Of a stretch of DNA of 64,000 nt, positions 25,255 through 34,064 are shown piece after piece. How positions within the stretch are numbered: position 1 is the stretch's first letter; every line of letters starts with the position of its first letter. Source of the DNA: Planococcus shenhongbingii (GTDB lineage: Bacteria > Bacillota > Bacilli > Bacillales_A > Planococcaceae); contig NZ_CP129235.1 in NCBI RefSeq assembly GCF_030413635.1, forward strand, positions 434,001 through 498,000. Direction: 5' to 3'. The translations under genes and the position numbers were made by a program. The notes beneath the pieces are model-generated. The model saw only the letters and a list, made by a program, of their open reading frames with translations. It was not told the DNA's origin and made no database searches.

Positions 25255-25776
25255 GTGGCAAAAATTGCAACACTGATCACAGATATGTTTGAAGATGTAG
25301 AATATACGGATCCATCAAAAGCGTTCAATGATGCTGGCCATGAAGTCTTTACGATTGAGAAAGAAGCTGGCAAAGAAGTGACGGGCAAACAAGGTGAAGC
25401 CGTCGTGACAATTGACAAAGGAATTGACGACGCGAATCCAGATGAATACGATGCACTGTTCCTGCCAGGTGGATTCTCGCCTGACCAGTTGCGTGCGGAT
25501 GATCGTTTTGTGGCATTTACGAAAGCCTTTATGGATGCGAAAAAACCAGTCTTTGCGATTTGCCATGGTCCCCAGCTGCTGATTACGGCGAAAGCGCTTG
25601 AAGGCCGCGATGCAACCGGCTATAAATCGATTCAAGTTGATATGGATTATGCTGGTGCAAAAGTGGTCGACAAAGAAGTGGTGGTCTGCCAGAATCAATT
25701 GGTGACAAGCCGCCAGCCGGACGACATTCCGGCATTCAACCGTGAAGCATTGAAAGTTCTGGAGAAATTAGCTTAA
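25255..25776 (+). CDS. DJ-1/PfpI family protein (general stress protein 18-like)
   Basis: A 173-residue PfpI-type protein. The nucleophile elbow is AICHGPQLL, preceded by FLPGGFSPDQLR with the assisting region; ending in the standard VTSRQPDDIPAFN segment. Homologues act as protein or nucleotide deglycases or as stress-induced hydrolases; the precise activity is not settled. The start is GTG 25255 with AAGGAG ten or so bases upstream. A candidate sigma-B promoter precedes it and a terminator follows. Confidence 0.88.
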   Translation: MAKIATLITDMFEDVEYTDPSKAFNDAGHEVFTIEKEAGKEVTGKQGEAVVTIDKGIDDANPDEYDALFLPGGFSPDQLRADDRFVAFTKAFMDAKKPVFAICHGPQLLITAKALEGRDATGYKSIQVDMDYAGAKVVDKEVVVCQNQLVTSRQPDDIPAFNREALKVLEKLA

Positions 25777-25790
25777 TCTATTAAAACGAA

Positions 25791-25823
25791 GTCTCCGGCA
25801 GTTTTGGCTGCCGGGGCTTTTTT
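25791..25823 (+). terminator. Terminator of the DJ-1/PfpI gene
   Basis: TCCGGCAG (25794-25801) pairs with CTGCCGGG (25808-25815), followed by six T. Confidence 0.85.
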
Positions 25824-25860
25824 GTGCAGAAAAGCTTCGAGATGTAAGTCATTATATTCT

Positions 25861-26339
25861 CAACTTGTTGAGAAAGTTGAAAGTCATTTTAGGTTTCATC
25901 ACTTAACCGATATTCTGCCAACCAGCTCCGCTTGCCGCGGGCGAGCGCCAAGCCGCTTCGTCGCTGCGCTCCTACAGGGTCTCGGCTGTCTCGTCGCTTA
26001 CGCTGCCCCGCAGGCAAGACATTAGCCAAAGCCTGCGAGGCTAAGTCTTTGCGACGAAGCAGCGAAGCGATGCAGGAGCAGTACGATTTTCTCCGCTGGT
26101 TGGCTCCATATCTGGAGAATTGGAACAAACAAGAAAGAGCTTTCTTGAACCGTCACTCTTTGAGAGAGTCTCTAAAAGTGGTTAAAGCGAGCTGAATGCA
26201 GCGGAAGGCGGCGACTCCAGCGGGACAGCGCGAGCTGAAGACCCTGGACTGAGCAAAGCGAAGGAAGCGGCTGAAGCCGTGCCCGCGGAAAGCGTCCGTC
26301 CTGGAGCGCAATGAAAGAAGAACATACAAGTTTCTCGAC
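25861..26339 (+). repeat. Large composite non-coding repeat, copy 1
   Basis: A GC-rich block of about 480 bp in an otherwise moderate region. The first half holds CAACTTGTTGAGAAAGTTGA, TTAACCGATATTCTGCCAAC, GCTTGCCGCGGGCGAGCGCC, GCCTGCGAGGCTAAGTCTTT and CTCCGCTGGTTGGCTCCATA; the second half holds CTGAATGCAGCGGAAGGCGG, GCGGAAAGCGTCC and GGAGCGCAATGAA. The same blocks occur in the same order, reverse-complemented, at 60806-61324. This copy has about 35 extra bases in the first half and lacks about 90 in the second. Frames inside it are not conserved between copies, so it is not coding. It separates the DJ-1 gene from arsR. Confidence 0.88.
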
Positions 26340-26344
26340 AGCCT

Positions 26345-26400
26345 GATTCTGCAAGAAATCTTCAGTTTTCTGCAAGTAAAGCAATGATTTTCGCAAGTGA
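26345..26400. repeat. Three imperfect (T)TCTGCAAG units
   Basis: CTGCAAG occurs after GATT, again after GTTTT, and as CGCAAG after GATTTT, at about 22-bp spacing, directly after the composite repeat. Function unknown. Confidence 0.4.
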
Positions 26401-26415
26401 ATCCAACTTATCTTC

Positions 26416-26444
26416 TTGAATCAATAAGCAAACACTTATATAAT
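26416..26444 (+). promoter_or_regulatory. Promoter of arsR-arsB
   Basis: TTGAAT (26416-26421), 17-bp spacer, TATAAT (26439-26444). An imperfect TAAG-N6-CTTA dyad lies in the spacer and might be the ArsR site. Confidence 0.75.
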
Positions 26445-26474
26445 TAGCAAGACTAAGCCAAAGAAGGTGAAATA

Positions 26475-26804
26475 ATGGACTATTTGCAGATGGAATCATA
26501 TTTAAAGGCGATCAGTGATCATAACCGGATGCTTATTTTGAAATACTTGATGAAAGATCCGCTATGCATTTGTGAATTCACAGAGCTACTCGATATGACG
26601 CAGCCCGCAATCAGCCAGCATATGCGCAAATTAAAGCAGGCAGAACTGGTTACCGAGGAAAAGCGGGGGCGCTGGACCATTTGGGGACTGAATATCCGGC
26701 ATCCGCAGTATCCAATACTGATTCATTTATTAAGCCTGCTTCCTGAACCGGAACGCACGGTTGAAACTTTGGTTGCAGAAGGAAAAAAAGTTGTTTGTGA
26801 ATAA
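26475..26804 (+). CDS. arsR: ArsR family metalloregulator
   Basis: A 109-residue winged-helix repressor. Cys31 and Cys33 in DPLCICEF correspond to the ELCVCDL arsenite-binding motif, and the recognition helix is TQPAISQHMRKLKQAELV. A further Cys lies at the C terminus (VVCE). It would release the operator when As(III) or Sb(III) binds. The arsenite pump gene follows after nine bases, so the pair forms an arsenic resistance operon. No arsC reductase gene is nearby. Confidence 0.9.
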   Translation: MDYLQMESYLKAISDHNRMLILKYLMKDPLCICEFTELLDMTQPAISQHMRKLKQAELVTEEKRGRWTIWGLNIRHPQYPILIHLLSLLPEPERTVETLVAEGKKVVCE

Positions 26805-26813
26805 GGAGAGGTA

Positions 26814-28112
26814 ATGGTGGAAGTTTGGTTAGCGGGTTTTATCTTTATTGTGACGTTGTTTTTTGTTATTGTTCAGCCGCGAAATTTGTCGATCGGGTGG
26901 TCGGCAATGGCGGGGGCAGCTATTGCACTGCTCATGGGAGTTGTGGATTTAGGCGACGTCTGGGATGTTACTGGAATTGTCTGGAATGCCACTTTGACGT
27001 TTGTTGCGCTCATCATTATTTCATTGATTCTCGATGAAATCGGCTTTTTTGAATGGGCAGCATTACATATGGCGCGTTTTGCCAAAGGCAGCGGATTGCG
27101 CATGTTTTTCCTGGTCATCATGCTCGGAGCTATTGTGGCGGCATTATTTGCGAATGACGGAGCCGCGCTGATTTTGACGCCGATCGTTCTCGCCATGGTG
27201 CGTGCGTTGAAATTCAAAGAAACGATGATTTTGCCCTTTATCATGGCGTCAGGGTTTATCGCAGATACGGCTTCGCTGCCATTTGTTGTGAGTAATCTTG
27301 TCAATATCGTTTCCGCCGACTTTTTCAATATTGGTTTCACTGAATACGCATTGCATATGGTAGTCCCAAACTTATTCAGTATTCTGGCGAGCATGCTCGT
27401 ACTGTATCTGTATTTTCGCAAAGATATACCGAAGCAATTTGATGCCAGTGCATTAAAAACGCCGGCTTCAGCAATCAAAGACCTGAAACTGTTCCGACTG
27501 TCCTGGGCGGTTCTTGCCATATTGCTGGCAGGCTACTTCATCAGCAGCCCCTTTGGCATTCCGGTATCGTTTATCGCGGGTACGGTAGCAATTTTGTTCC
27601 TGGCCATTTCACGCAGCAGTGAATCCGTCCATACGAAAGCGGTATTAAAAGGGGCGCCTTGGAACATTGTCTTTTTCTCCATTGGTATGTATGTGGTCGT
27701 TTACGGCCTTCGGAACGCGGGATTAACGTCTGTCTTGGCATCGGTTATCGAATGGACATCAAGTCATGGCCTTTATGCCGCTGCAATCGGTATGGGCTTT
27801 ATTGCGGCAATTTTGTCGTCAGTCATGAATAATATGCCAACGGTGATGATTGATGCACTCGCTATTGCAGAAACGAATACGACCGGAGTCATGAGGGATG
27901 CGCTGATTTATGCCAACGTAATCGGTTCGGACCTGGGGCCGAAAATCACGCCAATCGGTTCACTGGCTACGCTGCTGTGGCTTCATGTCTTAAAAGCAAA
28001 AGGAGTCACCATCAGCTGGGGCTATTATTTCAAAATCGGCATCATTTTAACACTTCCGACTTTGTTTATCACATTGACCGGTTTATACTTGTGGCTGATG
28101 TTTTTAAACTAA
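26814..28112 (+). CDS. arsB: Arsenite efflux permease ArsB
   Basis: A 432-residue membrane protein of the ArsB/NhaD (IT) superfamily with about twelve helices. [18 protein letters not shown] and [16 protein letters not shown] are the two repeated signature regions of ArsB, and [24 protein letters not shown] near the end is typical. It exports arsenite, driven by the proton gradient. Directly downstream of arsR with AAGGAGAGG as ribosome site. Confidence 0.92.
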   Translation: MVEVWLAGFIFIVTLFFVIVQPRNLSIGWSAMAGAAIALLMGVVDLGDVWDVTGIVWNATLTFVALIIISLILDEIGFFEWAALHMARFAKGSGLRMFFLVIMLGAIVAALFANDGAALILTPIVLAMVRALKFKETMILPFIMASGFIADTASLPFVVSNLVNIVSADFFNIGFTEYALHMVVPNLFSILASMLVLYLYFRKDIPKQFDASALKTPASAIKDLKLFRLSWAVLAILLAGYFISSPFGIPVSFIAGTVAILFLAISRSSESVHTKAVLKGAPWNIVFFSIGMYVVVYGLRNAGLTSVLASVIEWTSSHGLYAAAIGMGFIAAILSSVMNNMPTVMIDALAIAETNTTGVMRDALIYANVIGSDLGPKITPIGSLATLLWLHVLKAKGVTISWGYYFKIGIILTLPTLFITLTGLYLWLMFLN

Positions 28113-28124
28113 ATAAATTCAAAT

Positions 28125-28153
28125 TAAAAAAGCTCGCAGCGGCGAGCTTTTTT
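28125..28153. terminator. Bidirectional terminator between arsB and the GNAT gene
   Basis: AAAAAGCTCGC pairs with GCGAGCTTTTT around AGCG, with tracts usable on both strands. Confidence 0.9.
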
Positions 28154-28949
28154 AATCCAAAAATTTAGCCATATAAATTTCGTCGTAAGGCTTGTCGTCA
28201 ATAATCAATGATTTTTTGCGGATGCCTTCTTTTTCATAGCCGGATTTATCATATAGCTTGCGGGCGGCTGTATTTTCTTCGACAACGGTCAGTTCCAGGC
28301 GAGTAACTCCTTTTGTGGCAGACCATTCCTCAGCCCGTTGAAGAAGAGAAGTAGCGATGCCTTTGTTTTGAGCGCTTTTTTGGACGCCTAATACAAGCTC
28401 AGCCCGGTGTGCTGCCCGTTTAGCGGCATTTCCGATAATCATCAAATATCCAACATGTTCACCGTTCAAAATGGCGATAAAAATGGTGGAATGGCTTTTC
28501 TGTTTCCAATCGATAATTTGTTTTCTCATGCTTTGGGTCGATTGGATGCGTTCGTCTTTTCCGTAAAGCATAAAATCGGATTCCGACTCAACCTGGCGCT
28601 GCAAAGTGACCAGAGAACGCGCATCACCGTGTTCCGCAGCACGGATCAGCAAAATGTCTTCGTTGCCTGCATTGGCATTAGGGGCTCCTGAAGCATCTGT
28701 CCGTTCAAAAGTGACGTACCGGTTAGTGATAATTTCACTGACGTGGTAACCCGCGTCCATCCAGGCATGAAAATGTTTGGCAGGCGGTTTTGTTTTTTTC
28801 CACCAGCTTTTATTCAAGTAAGCAGCATTCGGCAATTGCTGGCCCATGATTTGTTCGATTTCGTTGAATGACAAAGTGATCTTAGATGAGGAAGCAGAGG
28901 CGAAATAGTCGGCAAGTGGGATGTATTTTTTTTCCAAAATTATGGTCAT
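28152..28949 (-). CDS. Two-domain protein: DUF7662-like N terminus and GNAT acetyltransferase
   Basis: A 265-residue protein. Residues 1-75 (YIPLADYFASAS, LSFNEIEQIMGQQLP, SWWKKTKP, AWMDAGYHV) look like the small DUF7662-type domain often found in isolation or in phage-related proteins; this assignment is from memory of its W-W-rich pattern. Residues 95-265 form a GNAT domain with LVLGVQKSAQNKGIATSLLQRAE as the acetyl-CoA loop and VVEENTAARKLYDKSGYEKEG as motif B. Substrate unknown. Start 28949 follows AAGGAG; the longer frame from 28976 begins upstream of that site. Confidence 0.8.
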   Translation of the reverse strand: MTIILEKKYIPLADYFASASSSKITLSFNEIEQIMGQQLPNAAYLNKSWWKKTKPPAKHFHAWMDAGYHVSEIITNRYVTFERTDASGAPNANAGNEDILLIRAAEHGDARSLVTLQRQVESESDFMLYGKDERIQSTQSMRKQIIDWKQKSHSTIFIAILNGEHVGYLMIIGNAAKRAAHRAELVLGVQKSAQNKGIATSLLQRAEEWSATKGVTRLELTVVEENTAARKLYDKSGYEKEGIRKKSLIIDDKPYDEIYMAKFLD

Positions 28950-29288
28950 TAAATTCGCTCCTTTTTTGAAAAGCAATAAATTGGTTATGAGAATTATACC
29001 ATTTGTCCTATTAAAATGTATATAATTATTTCTATTTTCTAAAAACTTTTTTTAATAATAGAATAACCCGGGTAATTACTAACTATATATTCAAAATAAT
29101 AGTTACTTTAGTACCTGTTGGGTTAAATGGGAGAGATGAAATTGAATATTTGGACAATAACTCAGTTTTTTGAATTTCCATTAGAATGCTTTTGGAAAAG
29201 TGAGGGATTAAATAAACTGGAAAAACTCATTTGCACAAAGTTATGTTAAAATTATCACGGAAACTAACTTCATTCAGGAGGCTATACT
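28950..29288. other. AT-rich intergenic region
   Basis: About 340 bp between divergent genes. It holds an extended -10 (TGTTAAAAT, 29244-29252) probably for ppaC and a 40-codon open frame (29127-29249) that overlaps this promoter and lacks a well placed ribosome site. No further element recognised. Confidence 0.5.
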
Positions 29289-30215
29289 ATGTCAAACGTT
29301 TTTGTACTGGGGCATAAAAATCCCGACACGGATTCAATTTGCTCCGCCATTTCATATGCATATTTAAAAAATCAGATTGGAATGAATGCAGAACCGATCC
29401 GTTTAGGTGAACTGAACAATGAAACGATTTATGCTTTGGAGAAATTCGCTTTTGATCATCCAAGACTGGTTGAACGTGTATCTGAAGAAGTGTCGCAAGT
29501 CATTCTGGTCGACCATAACGAACGTCAGCAAAGTGCTGAAGATATCAGTGAAGTTCAAGTCATCGAAGTAATTGACCATCACCGGATTGCCAATTTTGAA
29601 ACAACGGATCCGCTTTATTTTCGTGCCGAGCCAGTGGGCTGCACTACGACGATCTTATTGAAATTGTTCAAGGAAAACGGTGTTGAAGTCCCTGCCAATA
29701 TTGCCGGCCTTATGCTGTCTGCTATCATTTCAGATTCTCTATTATTCAAATCACCAACCTGCACACCGCAAGACATTGCTGCAGCACGTGAACTTGCAGA
29801 AATCGCAGGCGTTGATGCACAAGAATACGGTTTGGCCATGCTGAAAGCAGGAGCGGATTTAAGCAACAAAACTCTTGAAGACTTGATGTCATTGGACTCC
29901 AAGGAATTTGAAGCCGGCGATCATCGTTTTGAAGTAGCCCAAGTAAACGCCATTGATGTCAATGAAGTGATCACGCGCCAAAAGGAATTGGAAGTTTTGA
30001 TGCAGCAAGTCATCGGCAAAAAAGGCCTGGACTTGTTTGCATTCGTTGTGACAGATATTTTAAACAATAATTCTGTGGCGATTGTTCTTGGGAAAAGAGC
30101 AGATATTATTGAAGGTGCTTTCCGATCAAGCGTCGTCGACAACCGTGTTCTTCTGCCAGGCGTGGTATCACGCAAAAAACAAATTGTTCCGGTCATTACT
30201 GAAGCACTTAGCTGA
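29289..30215 (+). CDS. ppaC: Manganese-dependent inorganic pyrophosphatase PpaC
   Basis: A 308-residue family II pyrophosphatase of the DHH superfamily. Metal ligands are visible in GHKNPDTDS (residues 8-16), DHNE near 76 and DHHR near 98; the C-terminal DHHA2 domain ends with SRKKQIVP, which binds the substrate phosphates. It hydrolyses pyrophosphate in the cytosol and pulls biosynthetic reactions forward. Length equals the Bacillus enzyme. CAGGAGG precedes the ATG. Its stop lies inside the terminator hairpin. Confidence 0.97.
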   Translation: MSNVFVLGHKNPDTDSICSAISYAYLKNQIGMNAEPIRLGELNNETIYALEKFAFDHPRLVERVSEEVSQVILVDHNERQQSAEDISEVQVIEVIDHHRIANFETTDPLYFRAEPVGCTTTILLKLFKENGVEVPANIAGLMLSAIISDSLLFKSPTCTPQDIAAARELAEIAGVDAQEYGLAMLKAGADLSNKTLEDLMSLDSKEFEAGDHRFEVAQVNAIDVNEVITRQKELEVLMQQVIGKKGLDLFAFVVTDILNNNSVAIVLGKRADIIEGAFRSSVVDNRVLLPGVVSRKKQIVPVITEALS

Positions 30216-30238
30216 CTCCTTTTTGGAGTCAGTTTTTA
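30211..30238 (+). terminator. Terminator of ppaC
   Basis: CTGACTCC (30212-30219) pairs with GGAGTCAG (30225-30232), then five T. Confidence 0.88.
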
Positions 30239-30306
30239 TTTTGTTCAAGCAAAAAAATTGAGGCATGTTTATTTCGTTGTTATAGTAATGCCAAGAGGTG
30301 GATAAA

Positions 30307-31014
30307 ATGAAAATAGAGATTTGGTCAGATTATGTGTGCCCATTTTGTTACATAGGCAAACGAACACTGGAACAGGCGTTAAAAAAATCAGGATATGAAA
30401 GCCAAGCGGAAATTTCATTCAAAGCCTATCAGTTGGATCCGAATACACCGCTCAACTCGACGGTTTCAACACATGAGCATCTAGCAAAAAAGATGGGGCG
30501 GACAATAGACCAGGCAAAAGAAATGACCAATGGCGTTGCAGAGCATGCGCGTACAGTAGGTCTTGAATATAATTTTGATGAAATGGTGGAAGCCAATACA
30601 TTTGCAGCTCATCGTCTGGTGAAATGGGCGGAAGGTTTAGGGAAAGATGCAGAGCTGACAGAACAGTTGCTGCACACATATTTTATCGAAGCGAAAAACG
30701 TCGGGAATCATGAAGTTTTATTGACCACTGCTGAAAAAGTAGGCCTGCCGCGGGAAGAAGCGCAAGAAATGCTTGCTTCTGATCGCTTTACAGCTGAAGT
30801 GCAGTCAGATATTGCTGAAGCGCATCAAATTGGCGTCCAAGGTGTTCCTTTTTTTGTTATTAATCGAAAATATGCAATTTCCGGTGCCCAGCCGTTGGAG
30901 GCGTTTGTCGATTCGCTTATTCAAATTGGTGAAGAAGAAGGCATCCGGCCGGCTCTTAAACCGAAGGGAAGAAAGCAAACCACTTATTGTACGGGAGATT
31001 CTTGTGATGGATGA
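30307..31014 (+). CDS. DsbA family oxidoreductase (FrnE-like)
   Basis: A 235-residue thioredoxin-fold protein with the redox motif Cys11-Pro-Phe-Cys14 (SDYVCPFCYIG) and a helical insertion, as in FrnE and 2-hydroxychromene-2-carboxylate isomerase-like proteins. The cis-Pro loop is in GVQGVPFFVIN. No signal peptide, so it acts in the cytosol, probably in disulfide or thiol stress. The start at ATG 30307 is preferred because AGAGGTG (30294-30300) overlaps the GTG at 30298. The quinone-stress azoreductase gene follows after a terminator. Confidence 0.88.
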   Translation: MKIEIWSDYVCPFCYIGKRTLEQALKKSGYESQAEISFKAYQLDPNTPLNSTVSTHEHLAKKMGRTIDQAKEMTNGVAEHARTVGLEYNFDEMVEANTFAAHRLVKWAEGLGKDAELTEQLLHTYFIEAKNVGNHEVLLTTAEKVGLPREEAQEMLASDRFTAEVQSDIAEAHQIGVQGVPFFVINRKYAISGAQPLEAFVDSLIQIGEEEGIRPALKPKGRKQTTYCTGDSCDG

Positions 31015-31044
31015 GCAGAGTGATAGACTTTCACTCTGCTTTTT
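31014..31044 (+). terminator. Terminator of the DsbA-like gene
   Basis: AGCAGAGTGA (31014-31023) pairs with TCACTCTGCT (31031-31040), then T tract. Confidence 0.88.
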
Positions 31045-31059
31045 GTTAAGATGAAAACG

Positions 31060-31073
31060 TCTCGAATTAGAGA
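31060..31073. promoter_or_regulatory. MhqR-type box upstream of the azoreductase gene
   Basis: TCTCGAATTAGAGA is the core of the Bacillus MhqR consensus (TATCTCGAATTCGAGATA), with one changed pair in the dyad. It lies 34 bp before the start codon, next to a TATAAA -10-like element (31076-31081). Similar boxes stand at 34065 and 49519. Confidence 0.6.
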
Positions 31074-31107
31074 GGTATAAAAATAGCATAAAAGGAGTTT
31101 TTGAAGA

Positions 31108-31737
31108 ATGAATGTATTAGTCGTAAAAGCCAATAATCGACCAGCTTCCGAAGGGGTTTCAAGCAAAATGCATGAGGTATTCATGAATGAAATCGGAACT
31201 GATTTAGACATAAAAACATTTGACGTGTTCAAAGAAGATATGCCTTATTTCGGGCAAGACTTTTTTGATGCCATGCAGAAATCGGCTCAAGCTGAACCGA
31301 TGTCTGAAACAGAGCAACGCATCTTAACGGCCTCTGCTAAAGCAATGGACGCATTCATGGAAGCAGACGTAGTCGTATTTGCTTTCCCGTTATGGAATAT
31401 GACAATCCCTGCAGCTCTTCAAACGTTCATTGATTATATTTACCGTGCGGGTGTAACATTCAAATACACTGAAGAAGGCCCGGTAGGACTTGTTCCAGAG
31501 AAGAAAGTTATTATCCTGAATGCACGCGGCGGCGTCTATTCCACTCCGGAAATGGCTCCTGCTGAAATGAGCGTTACGTATGTCCGCAATATCATGAACT
31601 TCTTTGGTATCCAGGATATCAAAGAAGTAATCATTGAAGGCCATGCTCTAGATCCAAATGCAGCACCAGCCATCATTGAAGAAGGCTTGGAGCGCGTAAA
31701 ACAAGCTGCCCATTCACTTCAAGGCATTAAAGCTTAA
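31108..31737 (+). CDS. azoR: FMN-dependent NADH azoreductase AzoR
   Basis: A 209-residue flavodoxin-fold protein. PLWNMTIPAALQTFIDYI is the flavin-binding segment found in AzoR proteins, and LNARGGVYSTPEMAPAEM is the second phosphate/flavin loop. These enzymes reduce quinones and azo compounds by two electrons and so prevent redox cycling. In B. subtilis AzoR2 belongs to the MhqR regulon, and a MhqR-type box is present here. Single gene between two terminators; AAAGGAG precedes the ATG. Confidence 0.92.
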   Translation: MNVLVVKANNRPASEGVSSKMHEVFMNEIGTDLDIKTFDVFKEDMPYFGQDFFDAMQKSAQAEPMSETEQRILTASAKAMDAFMEADVVVFAFPLWNMTIPAALQTFIDYIYRAGVTFKYTEEGPVGLVPEKKVIILNARGGVYSTPEMAPAEMSVTYVRNIMNFFGIQDIKEVIIEGHALDPNAAPAIIEEGLERVKQAAHSLQGIKA

Positions 31738-31748
31738 TAATTATCCGA

Positions 31749-31788
31749 AAGCCCAAAAGCGGAATTCCGCTTTTGGGCTTTTTCTTTT
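31749..31788 (+). terminator. Terminator of azoR
   Basis: AAGCCCAAAAGCGG pairs with CCGCTTTTGGGCTT around AATT, followed by a T-rich tail. Confidence 0.92.
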
Positions 31789-31847
31789 TGGTTAAAAGTA
31801 AGGGGGACAGGGTAGATATCTTATAAAAAGATTGTAGGAGGGATGGC

Positions 31848-33401
31848 ATGATTCAAGAAGAGAATTTCAGTCGTGTTCCGGAGCAGCTTAAATCGTATTG
31901 GAGAGAGTTTAAAGATGTTCCGAGTTTTCCGGCGCTTCAAGGAAATGAGTCCACTGATATTGGAATAATCGGAGGCGGGATTGTCGGCATAATCAGCGCT
32001 TATTTGCTGGCAAAAGCGGGACGGAAAGTCACATTGATTGACGCAGGAAAATTGGTAGATGGCGTTACAGGCCACACAACTGCAAAAATTACCGCACAGC
32101 ATGGGGTCTTTTATTTCCCACTCATTAAAATTATGGGACAAGAAAAAGCCCGACTGTATTATGATGCCAATATGGCTGGTTTGAACTTTATCAAAGATAC
32201 AGCTTCTGAACTTGGAATTGACTGTGATTTTGCTCATCAAAATGCCTTTGTCTATGCCAATACAGCAATTGGGGCAAAGCTGATTGAAAAAGAAGCGGAA
32301 GCTTACGGGCAATTGGGAATAGACGGAGGACTGGCGAAAGATCAAGTGGAATTGCCGTTTGAAGTGGAAGAAGCCATCATTATGCGAAACCAGGCCCAGT
32401 TCCATCCAGTGAAATTCCTCGCGAAGCTGGTCAGTGAAATTGAGCGGCTGGGCGGCAAAGTTTATGAACAAACACGCGCAGTTAAAGTTTTGAGCAAAAA
32501 TGATCCGGTCATCCAAACAGAAAACATGTCCCATCTTTCCTGCAATAAAGTAATTGTGGCAACGCATTACCCGTTCAATAGTTCGGATGGCTTTTACTTC
32601 ACGAGACTCAACATTAGCCGCTCTTATGTAATCGCAGCCCGGACAACGGGGGAAATTCCAAAAGATATGTATGTCAGCGCGGATATGCCTTCGCGTTCAT
32701 TGCGTTATGCGACAGATGAAAATGGTGAAAAGCTGCTGTTGATCGGTGGTGACGGGCATGCGACCGGGAAAAGCAAAACTCCAACAATGGAGCATTATGA
32801 AAACCTAGAGAAATTCGGAGACAAATATTTTGGGATTCGGGAAATCCCATACCGCTGGTCGGCCCAGGATTTGACCACACTTGATAAAGTGCCATACGTC
32901 GGAACGATTACTGCAGGATACGATAATATTCTCGTCGCTACAGGATTCCATAAATGGGGCATGGCAAACGGCGCAGTTTCAGGGATGATATTAGCTGATC
33001 AAATTCTTGGAAGCCTAAATCCGTATGCCGAACTTTTCAATCCGACCCGCACGAAGATGAAAGCGGTCGATGCATTGAGTTTTATTAAAGACAATGGTGG
33101 AGTGGCAAAAGAACTGGTCAAAGGAAAATTGAAGATGCCGTCAAAAACCGTTGAGACGCTTGCGAAAGGCGAAGGCGGACTGGTCAAATACGGCAAAGGG
33201 AAAGCGGGAGGCTATAAAGACCAATACGGGCAAGTGCATTTGGTCGACACTACTTGCACTCATATGGGCTGTGCGACTCATTGGAATGACGCCGAACGTT
33301 CATGGGATTGCCCTTGCCACGGTTCCCGTTTTTCTTATACGGGAGATGTATTGGAAGGGCCAGCAGTAAAGCCGCTTAAGAAAATTGAACAGGAATATTA
33401 A
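31848..33401 (+). CDS. FAD-dependent oxidoreductase (DAO family) with C-terminal Rieske [2Fe-2S] domain
   Basis: A 517-residue two-domain protein. The N-terminal part has the dinucleotide fold GIIGGGIVGIISAYLLAKAG and a D-amino-acid-oxidase-type body with TGHTTAKITAQHG. From about residue 445 a Rieske domain follows: Cys470-x-His472 and Cys488-x-x-His491 hold the cluster, and Cys475 with Cys490 give the usual disulfide. Such fusions occur widely in Bacillales; the substrate is not established. AGGAGGGATGGC lies before the ATG. Single gene ending at a strong terminator shared with yceI. Confidence 0.9.
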   Translation: MIQEENFSRVPEQLKSYWREFKDVPSFPALQGNESTDIGIIGGGIVGIISAYLLAKAGRKVTLIDAGKLVDGVTGHTTAKITAQHGVFYFPLIKIMGQEKARLYYDANMAGLNFIKDTASELGIDCDFAHQNAFVYANTAIGAKLIEKEAEAYGQLGIDGGLAKDQVELPFEVEEAIIMRNQAQFHPVKFLAKLVSEIERLGGKVYEQTRAVKVLSKNDPVIQTENMSHLSCNKVIVATHYPFNSSDGFYFTRLNISRSYVIAARTTGEIPKDMYVSADMPSRSLRYATDENGEKLLLIGGDGHATGKSKTPTMEHYENLEKFGDKYFGIREIPYRWSAQDLTTLDKVPYVGTITAGYDNILVATGFHKWGMANGAVSGMILADQILGSLNPYAELFNPTRTKMKAVDALSFIKDNGGVAKELVKGKLKMPSKTVETLAKGEGGLVKYGKGKAGGYKDQYGQVHLVDTTCTHMGCATHWNDAERSWDCPCHGSRFSYTGDVLEGPAVKPLKKIEQEY

Positions 33402-33403
33402 AA

Positions 33404-33434
33404 AAGCAGTACGGAGAGTTTCTCCGTACTGCTT
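33404..33434. terminator. Bidirectional terminator
   Basis: A 14-bp perfect stem (33404-33417 with 33421-33434) with a three-base loop between two convergent genes. Confidence 0.9.
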
Positions 33435-33462
33435 TCTGCTTTTCGCTTCTGCTTTTCAGTGA

Positions 33463-33984
33463 TTAAGCCGGGTTAGCTTCTAGTTCAAGTGAAATCTTGA
33501 TGTCTTCGCCGACCATAACGCCGCCAGTTTCAAGAGCTTGGTTCCAAGTAAGGCCGAAATCTTTGCGGTTTACTTTGCCTTCTGCACTGAAAGCAACAAC
33601 TTCTACGCCCCATGGGTTAGTGCCTTTGCCGCCGTATTCTACTTCAAAAGTAGCAGGGCGAGTGATTCCTTTGATTGTAAGGTCGCCAGTCAATTCGTAT
33701 TCGTCGCCTTTTTTCGTGATTTCGTTAGCATTGAATGTGATTTCAGGGTATGTTTCAGCATCAAAGAAATCAGCAGAACGCAAGTGGTTGTCGCGGTCTG
33801 TGTTGTTTGTGTTAATGCTTGCTACGTCGATTTTGAAGTCGATCAAAGCGCCATTCAAGTCTTCTTCGTTTGCTTCAACTGTTGCGTCGAATGAAGTGAA
33901 TGAGCCTTTTACTTTAGAGATCATCATATGTTTTACTGAGAAGCCGATTTCTGAGTGAGCTGCGTCGATTGTCCATTTTTTCAT
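33463..33984 (-). CDS. YceI family protein
   Basis: A 173-residue lipocalin-like protein that begins KWTIDAAHSEIGFSVKHMMISKVKGSF, the YceI signature, with TGDLTIKGITRP and LTWNQALETGGVMVGEDI near the end. Family members bind isoprenoid chains such as quinones; this one has no signal peptide, so it is cytosolic. Linked by a MhqR-type box upstream to the electrophile response, which would fit quinone handling, though this is inference. TAGGAGG precedes the ATG. Confidence 0.92.
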   Translation of the reverse strand: MKKWTIDAAHSEIGFSVKHMMISKVKGSFTSFDATVEANEEDLNGALIDFKIDVASINTNNTDRDNHLRSADFFDAETYPEITFNANEITKKGDEYELTGDLTIKGITRPATFEVEYGGKGTNPWGVEVVAFSAEGKVNRKDFGLTWNQALETGGVMVGEDIKISLELEANPA

Positions 33985-34017
33985 GTATAATTCCTCCTAA
34001 ATATTCTATCTATCTTA

Positions 34018-34046
34018 ACTATAGCGAAAAAAAGTCTCAATGTCAA
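34018..34046 (-). promoter_or_regulatory. Promoter of the YceI gene
   Basis: On the minus strand TTGACA (34041-34046), 17-bp spacer, TATAGT (34018-34023). Start near 34011. Confidence 0.85.
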
Positions 34047-34064
34047 TAGGCTTTAATTAATAAT

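Noticed and set aside
25804..26195. Open frames within the composite repeat (both copies)
   Set aside because: They have no ribosome sites and are not conserved between the two copies, which differ by insertions that break the frame.
29127..29249. 40-codon frame upstream of ppaC
   Set aside because: It overlaps the likely ppaC promoter, the GGGAG before the inner ATG is too close, and the product has no recognisable features.
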